Notes: generated by a model not told the origin, from the letters alone. A DNA stretch of 5,797 nt from an uncultured Alphaproteobacteria bacterium (GCA_937942205.1 CALDFO010000203.1:1-5797), one strand, 5' to 3'. Shown: positions 1 to 5,592, numbered from the stretch's first letter. Numbers and translations: made by a program.

Positions 1-560
1 TGCAGATAGCCGGCCTCTCCCGCCAGTTCCCATTCGGCGCGGGTGGGAAAGGTGATGTGCAGCGACGAGGCGCCCAGCTGCTTCACCGCGCCCGCCGCGG
101 TCTTCAAAAGTGTGCGCCGCGCGTCATCCGTCGCCGCCAGCAGGCGCGGCCCGGTGACGGGAGTGAAGGGCACGGCGGCTTGCAGCTTGGGATAATAGTC
201 GCCACCCGCCCGTTCCAGCGCCTCGGCCCAGGCATGGTCGAAGACGTATTCGCCGTAAGAATGGGTCTTTAAGTACAGGGGCATCAATGCCCCCTCCGGC
301 CTTCGCACCGGATCGGTGCTACGGCCACCTCCCCCATCATGCGCTGGCGCGCTTGGGGGAGGGGCTTCCATCAACAGATGCGCGGGCTGCCAGCCGGTAT
401 CGCGGCAGGCAGAGCCGGAGGCTTCCAGCGCCTCGAAGAAGGCATAGGTCGTGAACGGGTGCGGCTCGGCCAGGCCCTGGGGATTGGCCAGCGCGTTCCA
501 GCGCGCCGCCCCGATCTCGGCGGCGCTGGTGACAAGCCGTGCCGCGCCCGAGGCCGTCAC
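1..560 (-). CDS. COG3146/FemAB-like (PF04339) GNAT-superfamily N-acyltransferase, 3' part missing
   Basis: About 186 residues from the N-terminus are visible; the rest lies beyond the left edge. I recognise the family by the block PLYLKTHSYGEYVFDHAWAE (about residues 94-113), followed by YYPKLQAAVPFTPVTGPRLL (about 121-140). These are hallmarks of COG3146 (formerly DUF482), predicted N-acyltransferases related to FemAB with unknown substrate. I chose the GTG at 560: its GTGA overlaps the RidA stop, implying translational coupling, and no ATG lies upstream in frame. N-terminal family features (TGWQPAHLLME, about 55-65) precede the conserved block. Between them, residues about 66-89 form a Pro/Ala/Gly-rich stretch not expected in the family and encoded by a repeat (289-364). 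The frame is open throughout, so the gene is probably functional with an extra loop. Family assignment is from recalled motifs; the acyl substrate is unknown. Confidence 0.85.
   Translation of the reverse strand, partial: MTASGAARLVTSAAEIGAARWNALANPQGLAEPHPFTTYAFFEALEASGSACRDTGWQPAHLLMEAPPPSAPAHDGGGGRSTDPVRRPEGALMPLYLKTHSYGEYVFDHAWAEALERAGGDYYPKLQAAVPFTPVTGPRLLAATDDARRTLLKTAAGAVKQLGASSLHITFPTRAEWELAGEAGYL
289..364 (-). repeat. Type A two-hairpin palindromic repeat, copy 1, in frame inside the acyltransferase gene
   Basis: Read on the minus strand, the element starts CCTCCCCC and ends GGAGGGGGC. Hairpin 1 has 8-bp arms (328-335 with 355-362). Hairpin 2 is a perfect 6-bp stem, GCACCG (305-310) with CGGTGC (314-319), around a 3-base loop. 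The core GGGGGAGGTGGCCG (minus strand, 335-322) is identical to that of the second copy at 2714-2727. The element encodes about 24 extra residues of the host protein without a stop. Boundaries are approximate because there is no uninterrupted homologue to compare. This type of GC-rich CCTCCCCC...GGAGGGGG repeat is, as I recall, common in alphaproteobacterial intergenic DNA. Confidence 0.75.
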
Positions 561-1018
561 TGGATCTCGAACACCGCTTCCACTTCCACCGCCACGCCGC
601 GCGGCAGCGAGCCGACGCCCACCGCGGCGCGGGCATGTTTGCCCGCATCGCCGAACACCGCCGCGATCAGGTCCGAGGCGCCGTTGGCCACTTCCGGCTG
701 CTGGGTGTAGTCGGGGGCGGCGTTCACGAACACCCCCAGCTTGACGCATCTGACCACCCGGTCCAGGTCGCCGATGGCGGATTTCAGCTGCGCCAGCACG
801 TTGATGGCGCACAGCTGCGCGGCGGCCTGTCCGGTTTCCAGCGGCACATCCACGCCCAGCTTGCCGATATACTTGATGGCGCCGTCGGCGATGGGAATCT
901 GCCCGGACACGAACACCAGATTGCCGGTGACGGTGCAGGGAACGTAAGAGGCGACGGGAACGGGCGGCGAGGGCAGGGTGACACCCAACTCCTTCAGGCG
1001 GGACTCGATCGTGGACAT
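557..1018 (-). CDS. RidA (YjgF/YER057c/UK114) family protein, long subtype
   Basis: This 153-residue protein belongs to the RidA superfamily, whose best-known members hydrolyse reactive enamine/imine intermediates from PLP enzymes in the cytosol, acting as trimers. Family features are GNLVFVSGQIP (about 32-42), the central helix with QLCAINVLAQLK (about 68-79), and the C-terminal block ARAAVGVGSLPRGVAVEVEA (129-148). Arg130 aligns with the substrate-carboxylate arginine of E. coli RidA (Arg105), and Glu147 with its conserved glutamate. It is longer than the roughly 128-residue archetype by an N-terminal extension, as in a subtype frequent in proteobacteria. The ATG at 1018 has GGAG six bases upstream. 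The stop overlaps the downstream acyltransferase start, so the two are probably co-translated. Deaminase activity is inferred; a divergent RidA clade with another role is possible. Confidence 0.93.
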   Translation of the reverse strand: MSTIESRLKELGVTLPSPPVPVASYVPCTVTGNLVFVSGQIPIADGAIKYIGKLGVDVPLETGQAAAQLCAINVLAQLKSAIGDLDRVVRCVKLGVFVNAAPDYTQQPEVANGASDLIAAVFGDAGKHARAAVGVGSLPRGVAVEVEAVFEIQ

Positions 1019-1024
1019 GAAAAT

Positions 1025-1028
1025 CTCC
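1025..1028 (-). promoter_or_regulatory. Shine-Dalgarno site of the RidA gene
   Basis: On the minus strand GGAG lies six bases before the ATG at 1018. It is the best-spaced ribosome binding site in the window and fixes the RidA start. The 85-bp gap between dinB and this gene (1019-1103) probably carries its promoter, though I cannot assign -35/-10 boxes with confidence. Confidence 0.6.
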
Positions 1029-1083
1029 GGGTGAGGTCCAAGGCTATATCAGCCGCGGGGTTTTTTGAAAGTGCGGCACGGCC

Positions 1084-1143
1084 GGCCGCGCTTGCGCGGC
1101 GGCCTATTTTTTAAGAGGCCGTTCCTTTTTAAAGGAACGGCCT
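1084..1143 (-). repeat. Type B AT-rich palindromic repeat, copy 1, spanning the dinB 3' end
   Basis: A perfect inverted repeat AGGCCGTTCCTTT / AAAGGAACGGCCT (1116-1128 with 1131-1143, 2-base gap) lies inside the last dinB codons. It is followed on the minus strand by CTTAAAAAATAG, which includes the dinB stop, and then by the hairpin CCGCGC-AA-GCGCGG (1099-1086). The series TTTAAAAA / GGCC / TTAAAAAAT / GCGCG resembles copy 2 at 2775-2817. No T-run follows the hairpin on the transcribed strand, so it is not a classic intrinsic terminator for dinB, although it could still act as an mRNA 3'-end structure. Confidence 0.6.
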
Positions 1144-2396
1144 TTCCCCACGGCCTCGCCGCCGAATTTGGACCGTATCTTGTCCATCGCCCGCTCGGCG
1201 GCGGCGCGGCGGTCGCTTTGCGGGTCGATCAGGCTGCCCGGATCGGCGCTCGTGCCCGGCGTCAGGCCCGACAGGCCCACGCCCAGCAGCCGGAAGCGGG
1301 TGCCGTCGGCCTCGCGCTTCAGGGCGGCGCGGGCGGTGCGGAAGATGCGGTCGGCAAGCTGGGTGGGCGAATCCAGCGAGGTGCTGCGGGTCCGCAGGCG
1401 GAAGTCGGCGGTCTTGAGCTTCAGCACCACGGTGCGCCCGGCCAGATCCTTGGCCTTGGCGCGGGCGCTCACCCGTTCGGCCTGCCGCCACAGGATGGCT
1501 TCCAGTTCGGCATAATCGGACAGGTCGCGCGCGAAGGTGGTTTCGGCGGAGATGGTCTTCATTTCGCCGTCCGGGTCCACCGGGCGGCTGTCCTGGGCGT
1601 TGGCGATGCGGTGCAGCCACAGGCCGGTGGCGCCATAGCGCTGCGCCAGGTCGCGGGCGTCGGCCGCCTGCAGCGCGCCGATGGTGGTGAAACCATCCCG
1701 CTCCAGCTTGGCGACCAGCACCTTGCCCGCGCCCCGGATCATGCCCACCGGCTTGTCGCGCAGGAAGGAGCGGGCCTCGGCCATGCCGATCACCGCGAAG
1801 CCGCGTGGCTTGTCCAGTTCGCTGGCCAGCTTGGCCAGGAATTTGTTGCCCGACAGGCCGATGGAGACGGTGATGCCGATCTCCCGTTCGATCCGCAGCG
1901 CCAGCGCTGCCATGGTGCGGGCCGGGCTTTTGTGATGGATGCGGTCGGTGCCCGACAGGTCCAGATAGGCTTCGTCCAGCGACAGCGGCTCCACCAGCGG
2001 AGTCAGATCCTGCATCAGGCCGCGAATCTGGCGCGCCACGGCGCTGTAATGGGCATGGCGGGGCTTCAAGACGACCGCCTGCGGGCACAGCTTGCGGGCC
2101 TGGAACATGGGCATGGCCGAGCGCACGCCATATGTGCGGGCGATATAACAGGCGGTGGAGACGACGCCGCGCACCTCGCCGCCCACGATCAGCGGCTTGC
2201 CGTTCAGGCTGGGATCGTCGCGCTTTTCGATGGCGGCATAGAAAGCGTCGCAGTCCATATGGGCGATGGACAGGCTGTCCAGTTCCGGATGCGCCAGGAT
2301 GCGGGTGGAGCCGCAGGCGGGGCAGGCTCCGTCGGCCCGCGCATCGCCCAGGCAGTCGCGGCAGAAGGCGGGCCAGTGTTCTATGCCTCCGGCCAT
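1104..2396 (-). CDS. dinB: DNA polymerase IV (Y-family translesion polymerase) with N-terminal Zn-ribbon-like extension
   Basis: A 430-residue Y-family polymerase that copies damaged DNA without proofreading. The catalytic carboxylates are visible: Asp48 in AHMDCDAFYA (E. coli D8 equivalent), and Asp141/Glu142 in SLDEAYLDL (D103/E104 equivalents). Tyr53 sits at the steric-gate position (Phe13 in E. coli). The segment SIGLSGNKFLAKLASELDKP is also typical. Residues 12-28 hold C-x2-C-x9-C-x2-C, a probable zinc-binding element seen in alphaproteobacterial DinB and absent from E. coli. I chose the ATG at 2396; a GTG at 2402 would add two residues, and an upstream GGAG sits between ideal spacings for the two. 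The start overlaps the kinase gene by 16 bp, implying coupling. The last residues, about FKKERPLKK (422-430), come from a type B repeat rather than the family's usual tail. No LexA box can be judged because the promoter is far upstream. Confidence 0.95.
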   Translation of the reverse strand: MAGGIEHWPAFCRDCLGDARADGACPACGSTRILAHPELDSLSIAHMDCDAFYAAIEKRDDPSLNGKPLIVGGEVRGVVSTACYIARTYGVRSAMPMFQARKLCPQAVVLKPRHAHYSAVARQIRGLMQDLTPLVEPLSLDEAYLDLSGTDRIHHKSPARTMAALALRIEREIGITVSIGLSGNKFLAKLASELDKPRGFAVIGMAEARSFLRDKPVGMIRGAGKVLVAKLERDGFTTIGALQAADARDLAQRYGATGLWLHRIANAQDSRPVDPDGEMKTISAETTFARDLSDYAELEAILWRQAERVSARAKAKDLAGRTVVLKLKTADFRLRTRSTSLDSPTQLADRIFRTARAALKREADGTRFRLLGVGLSGLTPGTSADPGSLIDPQSDRRAAAERAMDKIRSKFGGEAVGKGRSFKKERPLKK

Positions 2397-3382
2397 AACC
2401 ACGCGGCTCCGCGCACGCCGCTGGAATCGCCATGCCGGTTCTTCACGATCCTGGGCGGCGATCCCAGGGTGAAGGCATATCTTTCGACCAGCGGCGGCAG
2501 TTCGTCATACAGCCGCGCGATGTTGGACAGTCCGCCGCCCAGCACGATCACATCCGGGTCCAGGATGTTCACCACCACCGCCAGCCCGCGCGCCAGCCGG
2601 TCCAGCCAGCGGTCCATGGCGGCAATGGCTAACGGATGATCGGAGGCGGCGATCTCCGCTGCCGTGGGTTGCCGCAATCGCAGGTCCGCCTCCCCCTTCT
2701 GCGAAGCATTGAAGGGGGAGGTGGCCGCAGCGGTCGAGGCGCTTGCGCCGAGAGGAAGCTGCGGTCGGAGGGGGTCATTTAAAAAAGGGCCATTTAAAAA
2801 ATCGCGCGCCAGCGCGGGACCAGAGCACCAGGTTTCCATGCAGCCGCGCTTGCCGCAGTAGCAGTCCGGCGCGTTCGTCCATTCGTCCGGGGTGGGCGAA
2901 GGCAGGGGAATATGCCCCCATTCGCCGCCCACGCCATGCGCCCCGCCCAGCACCCGGCCGTTCACCACCACGCCGCCGCCCAGCCCGGTTCCGGCGATCA
3001 CCCCGAACACCACGCCCGCGCCCTGGGCCGCGCCGTCGCGGGTTTCGGACAGGGCAAAGCAGTTGGCGTCATTGGCCAGCCGCACCGGGCGGTCCAGCCG
3101 TGCTTCCAGGTCCGCGCGCAGGGGGCGGCCGTTCAGCCAGGTGGAGTTGGCGTTCTTGATGGTGCCGTCCGCCGTTTCGCAGCCGGGAATCGCCAGGCCC
3201 AGGCTGCCGCGCTGCCCGGCCTGCCGCTCGGCTTCCTGCACCAGCCCGGCCAGCAGTGCCAGCGTGCCGTCATAATCGCGCGCCGTGGCCACGCGGTTGC
3301 GGAACAGTTCCGCGCCGCCCGGCCCCTGCGCCAGGATTTCGGTCTTGGTGCCGCCCAGGTCGATCCCCAGCCGCAGGCTCAC
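2381..3382 (-). CDS. mak: ROK-family sugar kinase, fructokinase/manno(fructo)kinase type, with repeat-derived insertion
   Basis: A 333-residue cytosolic kinase expected to phosphorylate fructose or mannose with ATP. It closely tracks E. coli Mak as I recall it: GIDLGGTKTE (6-15, phosphate binding), IKNANSTWLNG (75-85), RLANDANC with catalytic Asp105, GTGLGGGV (131-138), GEWGH (153-157), the zinc site His157 with Cys174, Cys176 and Cys181, and the C-terminal HGDSSGVRGAAWLWPEA. The start is the GTG at 3382, just before the family N-terminus, with GAGG about 6 bases upstream and 7 nt after the DUF3572 stop. Extension further upstream only reads DUF3572 out of frame. Residues about 195-237 are an insertion between LARD and TAAEI, encoded by repeats at 2689-2817, and account for the excess over Mak's roughly 302 residues. 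The insertion follows the zinc loop, away from the Asp105 motif in sequence. Fructose versus mannose preference cannot be read from sequence. Confidence 0.93.
   Translation of the reverse strand: MSLRLGIDLGGTKTEILAQGPGGAELFRNRVATARDYDGTLALLAGLVQEAERQAGQRGSLGLAIPGCETADGTIKNANSTWLNGRPLRADLEARLDRPVRLANDANCFALSETRDGAAQGAGVVFGVIAGTGLGGGVVVNGRVLGGAHGVGGEWGHIPLPSPTPDEWTNAPDCYCGKRGCMETWCSGPALARDFLNGPFLNDPLRPQLPLGASASTAAATSPFNASQKGEADLRLRQPTAAEIAASDHPLAIAAMDRWLDRLARGLAVVVNILDPDVIVLGGGLSNIARLYDELPPLVERYAFTLGSPPRIVKNRHGDSSGVRGAAWLWPEA
2689..2776 (+). repeat. Type A two-hairpin palindromic repeat, copy 2, in frame inside the ROK kinase gene
   Basis: Hairpin 1 is a perfect 11-bp stem, CCTCCCCCTTC (2689-2699) with GAAGGGGGAGG (2711-2721). 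Hairpin 2 is GGCGC-TT-GCGCC (2738-2749). The element closes with GGAGGGGG (2767-2774). It shares the core GGGGGAGGTGGCCG with copy 1 and the same order of parts, but lies antisense to its host gene, whereas copy 1 is sense. Its antisense translation gives about 30 extra residues, rich in Ala, Ser, Pro and Leu, with no stop. Confidence 0.75.
2775..2817 (+). repeat. Type B AT-rich repeat, copy 2, directly abutting type A copy 2
   Basis: Two tandem 15-base units, GGGTCATTTAAAAAA and GGGCCATTTAAAAAA (2772-2786 and 2787-2801), are followed by TCGCGCGCCAGCGCGGG. AT-rich blocks like these are out of place in a gene otherwise far richer in GC. Antisense translation gives FLNGPFLN (residues 195-202 of the kinase). 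The same motif order occurs at the dinB 3' end. The pair A plus B appears to have entered the kinase as one compound block. Confidence 0.6.
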
Positions 3383-3389
3383 GCGCGCC

Positions 3390-3650
3390 TCATCCCAGCC
3401 GGTCCCGGTAGGCGGGCAGGGATTTGGGCGGAATCTGCGCCATTTCGCAGAAATCCAGCAGGATATCCTCGTCCGCCAGCAGGAAATCCAGCACCGCCCG
3501 CGCCGTGTCGGGACTGCCCGCCACCGCACGCAACGTGTCCGCTTCCAGCCCGGTCAGGGCCAGGAAGCGGTCCATCCGTTCCGGCTGGCCCGCCAGCCAG
3601 CCCAGGGCCTGCAAAGCCAGGATTTCCGCGCCTTCTTCCGTTGCCGTCAT
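3390..3650 (-). CDS. DUF3572 family protein
   Basis: A small soluble protein of 86 residues with no signal peptide, membrane segment or cysteine-rich motif. The N-terminal LALQALGWLAGQPERMDRFLA and the later AVLDFLLADEDILLDFCEMA match what I recall of DUF3572, a short all-helical family confined mainly to alphaproteobacteria and often found beside divK. Its function is unknown. I chose the ATG at 3650 because family members begin a few residues before the LALQAL helix; ATGs at 3656 and 3659 and a TTG at 3662 are in frame. None has a clear Shine-Dalgarno site. It opens a probable operon with the sugar kinase (7 nt downstream) and dinB, and is divergent from divK. That placement suggests shared control with divK but does not prove a cell-cycle role. 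Confidence 0.85.
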   Translation of the reverse strand: MTATEEGAEILALQALGWLAGQPERMDRFLALTGLEADTLRAVAGSPDTARAVLDFLLADEDILLDFCEMAQIPPKSLPAYRDRLG

Positions 3651-3658
3651 GACCATCA

Positions 3659-3673
3659 TCAAGGGAGCGTTAA
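3659..3673 (+). promoter_or_regulatory. CtrA-like site TCAA-N7-TTAA between DUF3572 and divK
   Basis: The sequence TCAA-GGGAGCG-TTAA matches seven of eight bases of the CtrA consensus TTAA-N7-TTAA. It lies 84 bases before the divK start and touches the DUF3572 start region. In Caulobacter divK is a known CtrA target, so the position makes sense. One imperfect match is weak evidence and could be chance. Confidence 0.35.
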
Positions 3674-3690
3674 GACATCATCGCCCATAC

Positions 3691-3724
3691 TGGCCTTCGC
3701 GGCCAACCCTGTCATAGGGCTGGC
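3691..3724. promoter_or_regulatory. Two adjacent dyads in the DUF3572/divK divergent control region
   Basis: TGGCC-ttcgc-GGCCA (3691-3705) is a perfect 5-bp dyad. Overlapping its right arm is GCCA-a-CCCT-gtcat-AGGG-c-TGGC (3702-3724). Only one of the two can fold as RNA at a time because they share GCCA. They may be operators or divK 5'-leader structure. No protein can be named, and no convincing -35/-10 pair is visible. Confidence 0.35.
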
Positions 3725-3744
3725 GAATTGGGCGCGGGCCGCCC

Positions 3745-3748
3745 GGAG
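3745..3748 (+). promoter_or_regulatory. Shine-Dalgarno site of divK
   Basis: GGAG nine bases before the ATG at 3758 supports that start over an in-frame TTG at 3728, which would add ten residues absent from known DivK proteins. Confidence 0.55.
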
Positions 3749-3757
3749 AGTCAAGTC

Positions 3758-4132
3758 ATGGACGCCAAGACCAAGACTGTGCTGATCGTCGAGGACAGTG
3801 AGCTGAACATGAAGCTCTTTCACGATCTTCTGGACGCGCATGGCTACAATATCCTGCAGACCAAGGACGGCATGGAGGCGCTGGACATCGCCCGCGAGCA
3901 TCATCCCGACCTGATCCTGATGGATATCCAGCTGCCGGAAGTCAGCGGCCTGGAAGTCACCAAATGGCTCAAGGAAGACGATTCCCTCAAGGCCATTCCC
4001 GTCGTCGCGGTCACCGCCTTCGCCATGAAGGGCGACGAGGAAGTCATCCGCCAGGGTGGATGCGAAGCCTATATCTCCAAGCCGATCTCGGTGACCAGCT
4101 TTCTGGATACCGTCCGCCGTTTCATCGGATAG
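3758..4132 (+). CDS. divK: DivK, single-domain polar response regulator
   Basis: A 124-residue stand-alone receiver, almost the length of Caulobacter DivK, with very similar sequence: [20 protein letters not shown] (8-27), [20 protein letters not shown] (50-69) and the run around [13 protein letters not shown]. Asp56 is the phosphoacceptor, Glu12/Asp13 the acidic pocket, Thr86 the switch threonine and Lys108 (in SKPIS) the conserved lysine. In Caulobacter, DivJ phosphorylates DivK and PleC removes the phosphate. DivK~P binds DivL and the histidine kinases, lowers CckA-driven CtrA activity at one pole and stimulates PleD output. With no output domain it must act by protein contact. The divK-pleD order is conserved in Caulobacter and relatives. 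A CtrA-like site upstream fits known CtrA control of divK. Identification is strong. Confidence 0.96.
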   Translation: MDAKTKTVLIVEDSELNMKLFHDLLDAHGYNILQTKDGMEALDIAREHHPDLILMDIQLPEVSGLEVTKWLKEDDSLKAIPVVAVTAFAMKGDEEVIRQGGCEAYISKPISVTSFLDTVRRFIG

Positions 4133-4139
4133 CACCGCC

Positions 4140-4178
4140 ATGATGACGGCCGCACCCTCAATGACCGCGCCCCAATGA
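4140..4178 (+). CDS. Possible 12-codon leader ORF overlapping the pleD start
   Basis: In the 42-bp divK-pleD gap an ATG at 4140 opens a reading frame, MMTAAPSMTAPQ, whose TGA stop (4176-4178) overlaps the pleD ATG (4175-4177). pleD has no visible Shine-Dalgarno site of its own, so re-initiation from this mini-ORF is a plausible way to translate it. The upstream signal of the mini-ORF is also weak (GGA about 10 bases away). The arrangement may be accidental, produced by the three similar ATGAC-GC starts at 4143, 4161 and 4175. Confidence 0.25.
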   Translation: MMTAAPSMTAPQ

Positions 4179-5545
4179 CAGCCAGAGTTCTCGTCGTCGA
4201 CGACATCCTCTCGAATGTGAAGCTGCTGGAAGCCAAGCTGACGGCGGAATATTTCGAGGTCGTCACCGCTTTCAACGGCCTGGAATGCCTTGCCCGCATG
4301 GACGAGGCCGCCCCCGACATCGTGCTGCTGGACGTGATGATGCCCGGCATGGACGGCTTCGAGGTCTGCCGCCGCATCAAGTCCAACCCCAAGACCGCCC
4401 ATGTCCCGGTGGTGATGGTGACGGCGCTGGACCAGCCGTCGGACCGCGTGGCGGGCCTGGAAGCCGGGGCGGACGATTTCCTCACCAAGCCGGTGGACGA
4501 CGCGGCGCTGTTCGCCCGCGTCCGCAGCCTGGTGCGGCTCAAGATGATGACCGATGAACTGCGTATGCGCGAGTTCACCGGCGAGGGCATGGGGGTGATC
4601 GACCCCGCCGAAACCCTGATCGAAAGCAACCAGTCCGGCCGTATCCTGGTGATCGAGGACCGCGTCGAGTCGGTGGCCTGGTTCACCGCCGCGCTGAAGC
4701 CCGCGCATGAGGTCTCCTCCGCCGACACCTTCGAGGAGGCGCTGGTGCGGGTGAAGGGCGGCGACTTCGACCTGATCGTGGTGTCGCTGGGGATGCGCGG
4801 CTTTGACGGCCTGCGCCTTTGTTCGCAACTGCGCTCGCTGCCGGAAGGCCGCTATGTGCCCATCCTGGTGGTGGTGTCGGACGGCGACCGCCGCAAGCTG
4901 ACCCAGGCGCTGGAAATGGGCGTCAACGACTATCTCACCCGGCCGGTGGACAAGAACGAACTGGTGGCCCGCGTCCGCACCCAGCTGCGCAAGAAACGCT
5001 ATGCCGACCGGCTGCGCCACAATGTGCAGCTGTCGCTGGAAATGGCGATCACCGATCAACTCACCGGCCTGCACAATCGCCGTTATATGAGCCGCCACCT
5101 GGATACGCTGCTGGCCAACGCCAAGAAGAACGACCGGCCGCTGGCCTTCGTCATCATGGACATCGACTTCTTCAAGCAGGTCAACGACGCCCATGGCCAT
5201 GACATCGGCGACGAGGTGCTGAAGGAATTCGCCGCCCGCATCAGCGCCAATGTGCGCGGCATCGACCTGGCCTGCCGCTATGGCGGCGAGGAGTTCGTGG
5301 TCGCCATGCCCGACACCGACATGGCGTTCGCCTTCAATATCGCCGAGCGCCTGCGCCAGAGCATCGAGGCCACGCCGGTGAAGATCAGCCGCAGTCCCCA
5401 CCAGTTGCCCATCACCATCTCGATCGGCATCGCCCGGCTGGAAGGCGGGGACGATACCGCCGAGGCGCTGTTGTACCGCGCCGATCAGGCGCTGTACCGC
5501 GCCAAGCGGTCGGGCCGGAACCGGGTCGTGGCGGACGCAGCCTGA
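4175..5545 (+). CDS. pleD: PleD, REC-REC-GGDEF diguanylate cyclase response regulator
   Basis: A 456-residue protein that makes c-di-GMP from two GTP when phosphorylated and dimerised. Receiver 1 (about 2-120) has Asp9/Asp10, phosphoacceptor Asp53 in VLLDVMMPG and LTKPVD. Receiver 2 (about 155-272) begins RILVIED but has Ser204 at the phosphoacceptor place and LTRPVD instead of LTKPVD, so it is a non-phosphorylated adaptor, as in Caulobacter PleD. The GGDEF domain (about 285-450) has TDQLTGLHNRRYM, DIDFFKQVND, the active-site GGEEF (370-374) and an intact inhibitory RxxD site (Arg361-Asp364, RGID), so product inhibition is expected. The start fits the family N-terminus (M-[ST]-AR-[IV]-LVVDD), though no clear ribosome site precedes it. 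It probably shares a transcript with divK. PleD is known to drive the motile-to-sessile transition at the pole, downstream of DivJ and PleC. Confidence 0.96.
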   Translation: MTARVLVVDDILSNVKLLEAKLTAEYFEVVTAFNGLECLARMDEAAPDIVLLDVMMPGMDGFEVCRRIKSNPKTAHVPVVMVTALDQPSDRVAGLEAGADDFLTKPVDDAALFARVRSLVRLKMMTDELRMREFTGEGMGVIDPAETLIESNQSGRILVIEDRVESVAWFTAALKPAHEVSSADTFEEALVRVKGGDFDLIVVSLGMRGFDGLRLCSQLRSLPEGRYVPILVVVSDGDRRKLTQALEMGVNDYLTRPVDKNELVARVRTQLRKKRYADRLRHNVQLSLEMAITDQLTGLHNRRYMSRHLDTLLANAKKNDRPLAFVIMDIDFFKQVNDAHGHDIGDEVLKEFAARISANVRGIDLACRYGGEEFVVAMPDTDMAFAFNIAERLRQSIEATPVKISRSPHQLPITISIGIARLEGGDDTAEALLYRADQALYRAKRSGRNRVVADAA

Positions 5546-5551
5546 TCGTGC

Positions 5552-5580
5552 TTGTCATGCCCGTTTTCGCGGTATGACAA
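5552..5580. terminator. Hairpin between convergent pleD and DsbA-family genes, possible bidirectional terminator
   Basis: TTGTCATGCC (5552-5561) pairs with GGTATGACAA (5571-5580), a 10-bp stem with one G-U pair and a 9-base loop. It sits 6 bases after the pleD stop and 12 bases beyond the end of the opposing gene. No long T-run follows on either side, so termination would be weak or Rho-assisted. An alternative fold pairs CCGTTT (5561-5566) with AAACGG (5587-5592). Confidence 0.45.
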
Positions 5581-5592
5581 TGACGGAAACGG

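Noticed and set aside
289..364. Frameshift or pseudogene in the acyltransferase
   Set aside because: Codon-by-codon reading from 560 to 1 shows one uninterrupted frame with family motifs on both sides of the repeat, so the gene is not broken within the window.
1116..1143. Intrinsic terminator for dinB
   Set aside because: The inverted repeat is perfect but lies before the stop codon, and an A-run rather than a T-run follows on the transcribed strand. It fits the type B repeat better.
1065..2639. Long plus-strand open frame of about 524 codons opposite dinB
   Set aside because: It is antisense to a clearly recognised polymerase and to part of the kinase. Its translation is Gly/Ala/Gln/His-rich with no family motifs, typical of the mirror frame of a GC-rich gene.
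2689..2817. Insertion sequence or MITE with a transposase nearby
   Set aside because: No transposase reading frame is present anywhere in the window. The elements have internal hairpins, not simple terminal inverted repeats with clear target duplications.
3383..3529. N-terminal extension of the ROK kinase upstream of the GTG at 3382
   Set aside because: The extra residues are the DUF3572 gene read out of frame (Trp/Arg-rich), and the family N-terminus begins at the GTG.
3659..5401. Long minus-strand open frame of about 580 codons opposite divK and pleD
   Set aside because: Composition is His/Gln/Val-rich and motif-free, and it lies wholly opposite two certain genes. It is a shadow of GC-rich codon usage.
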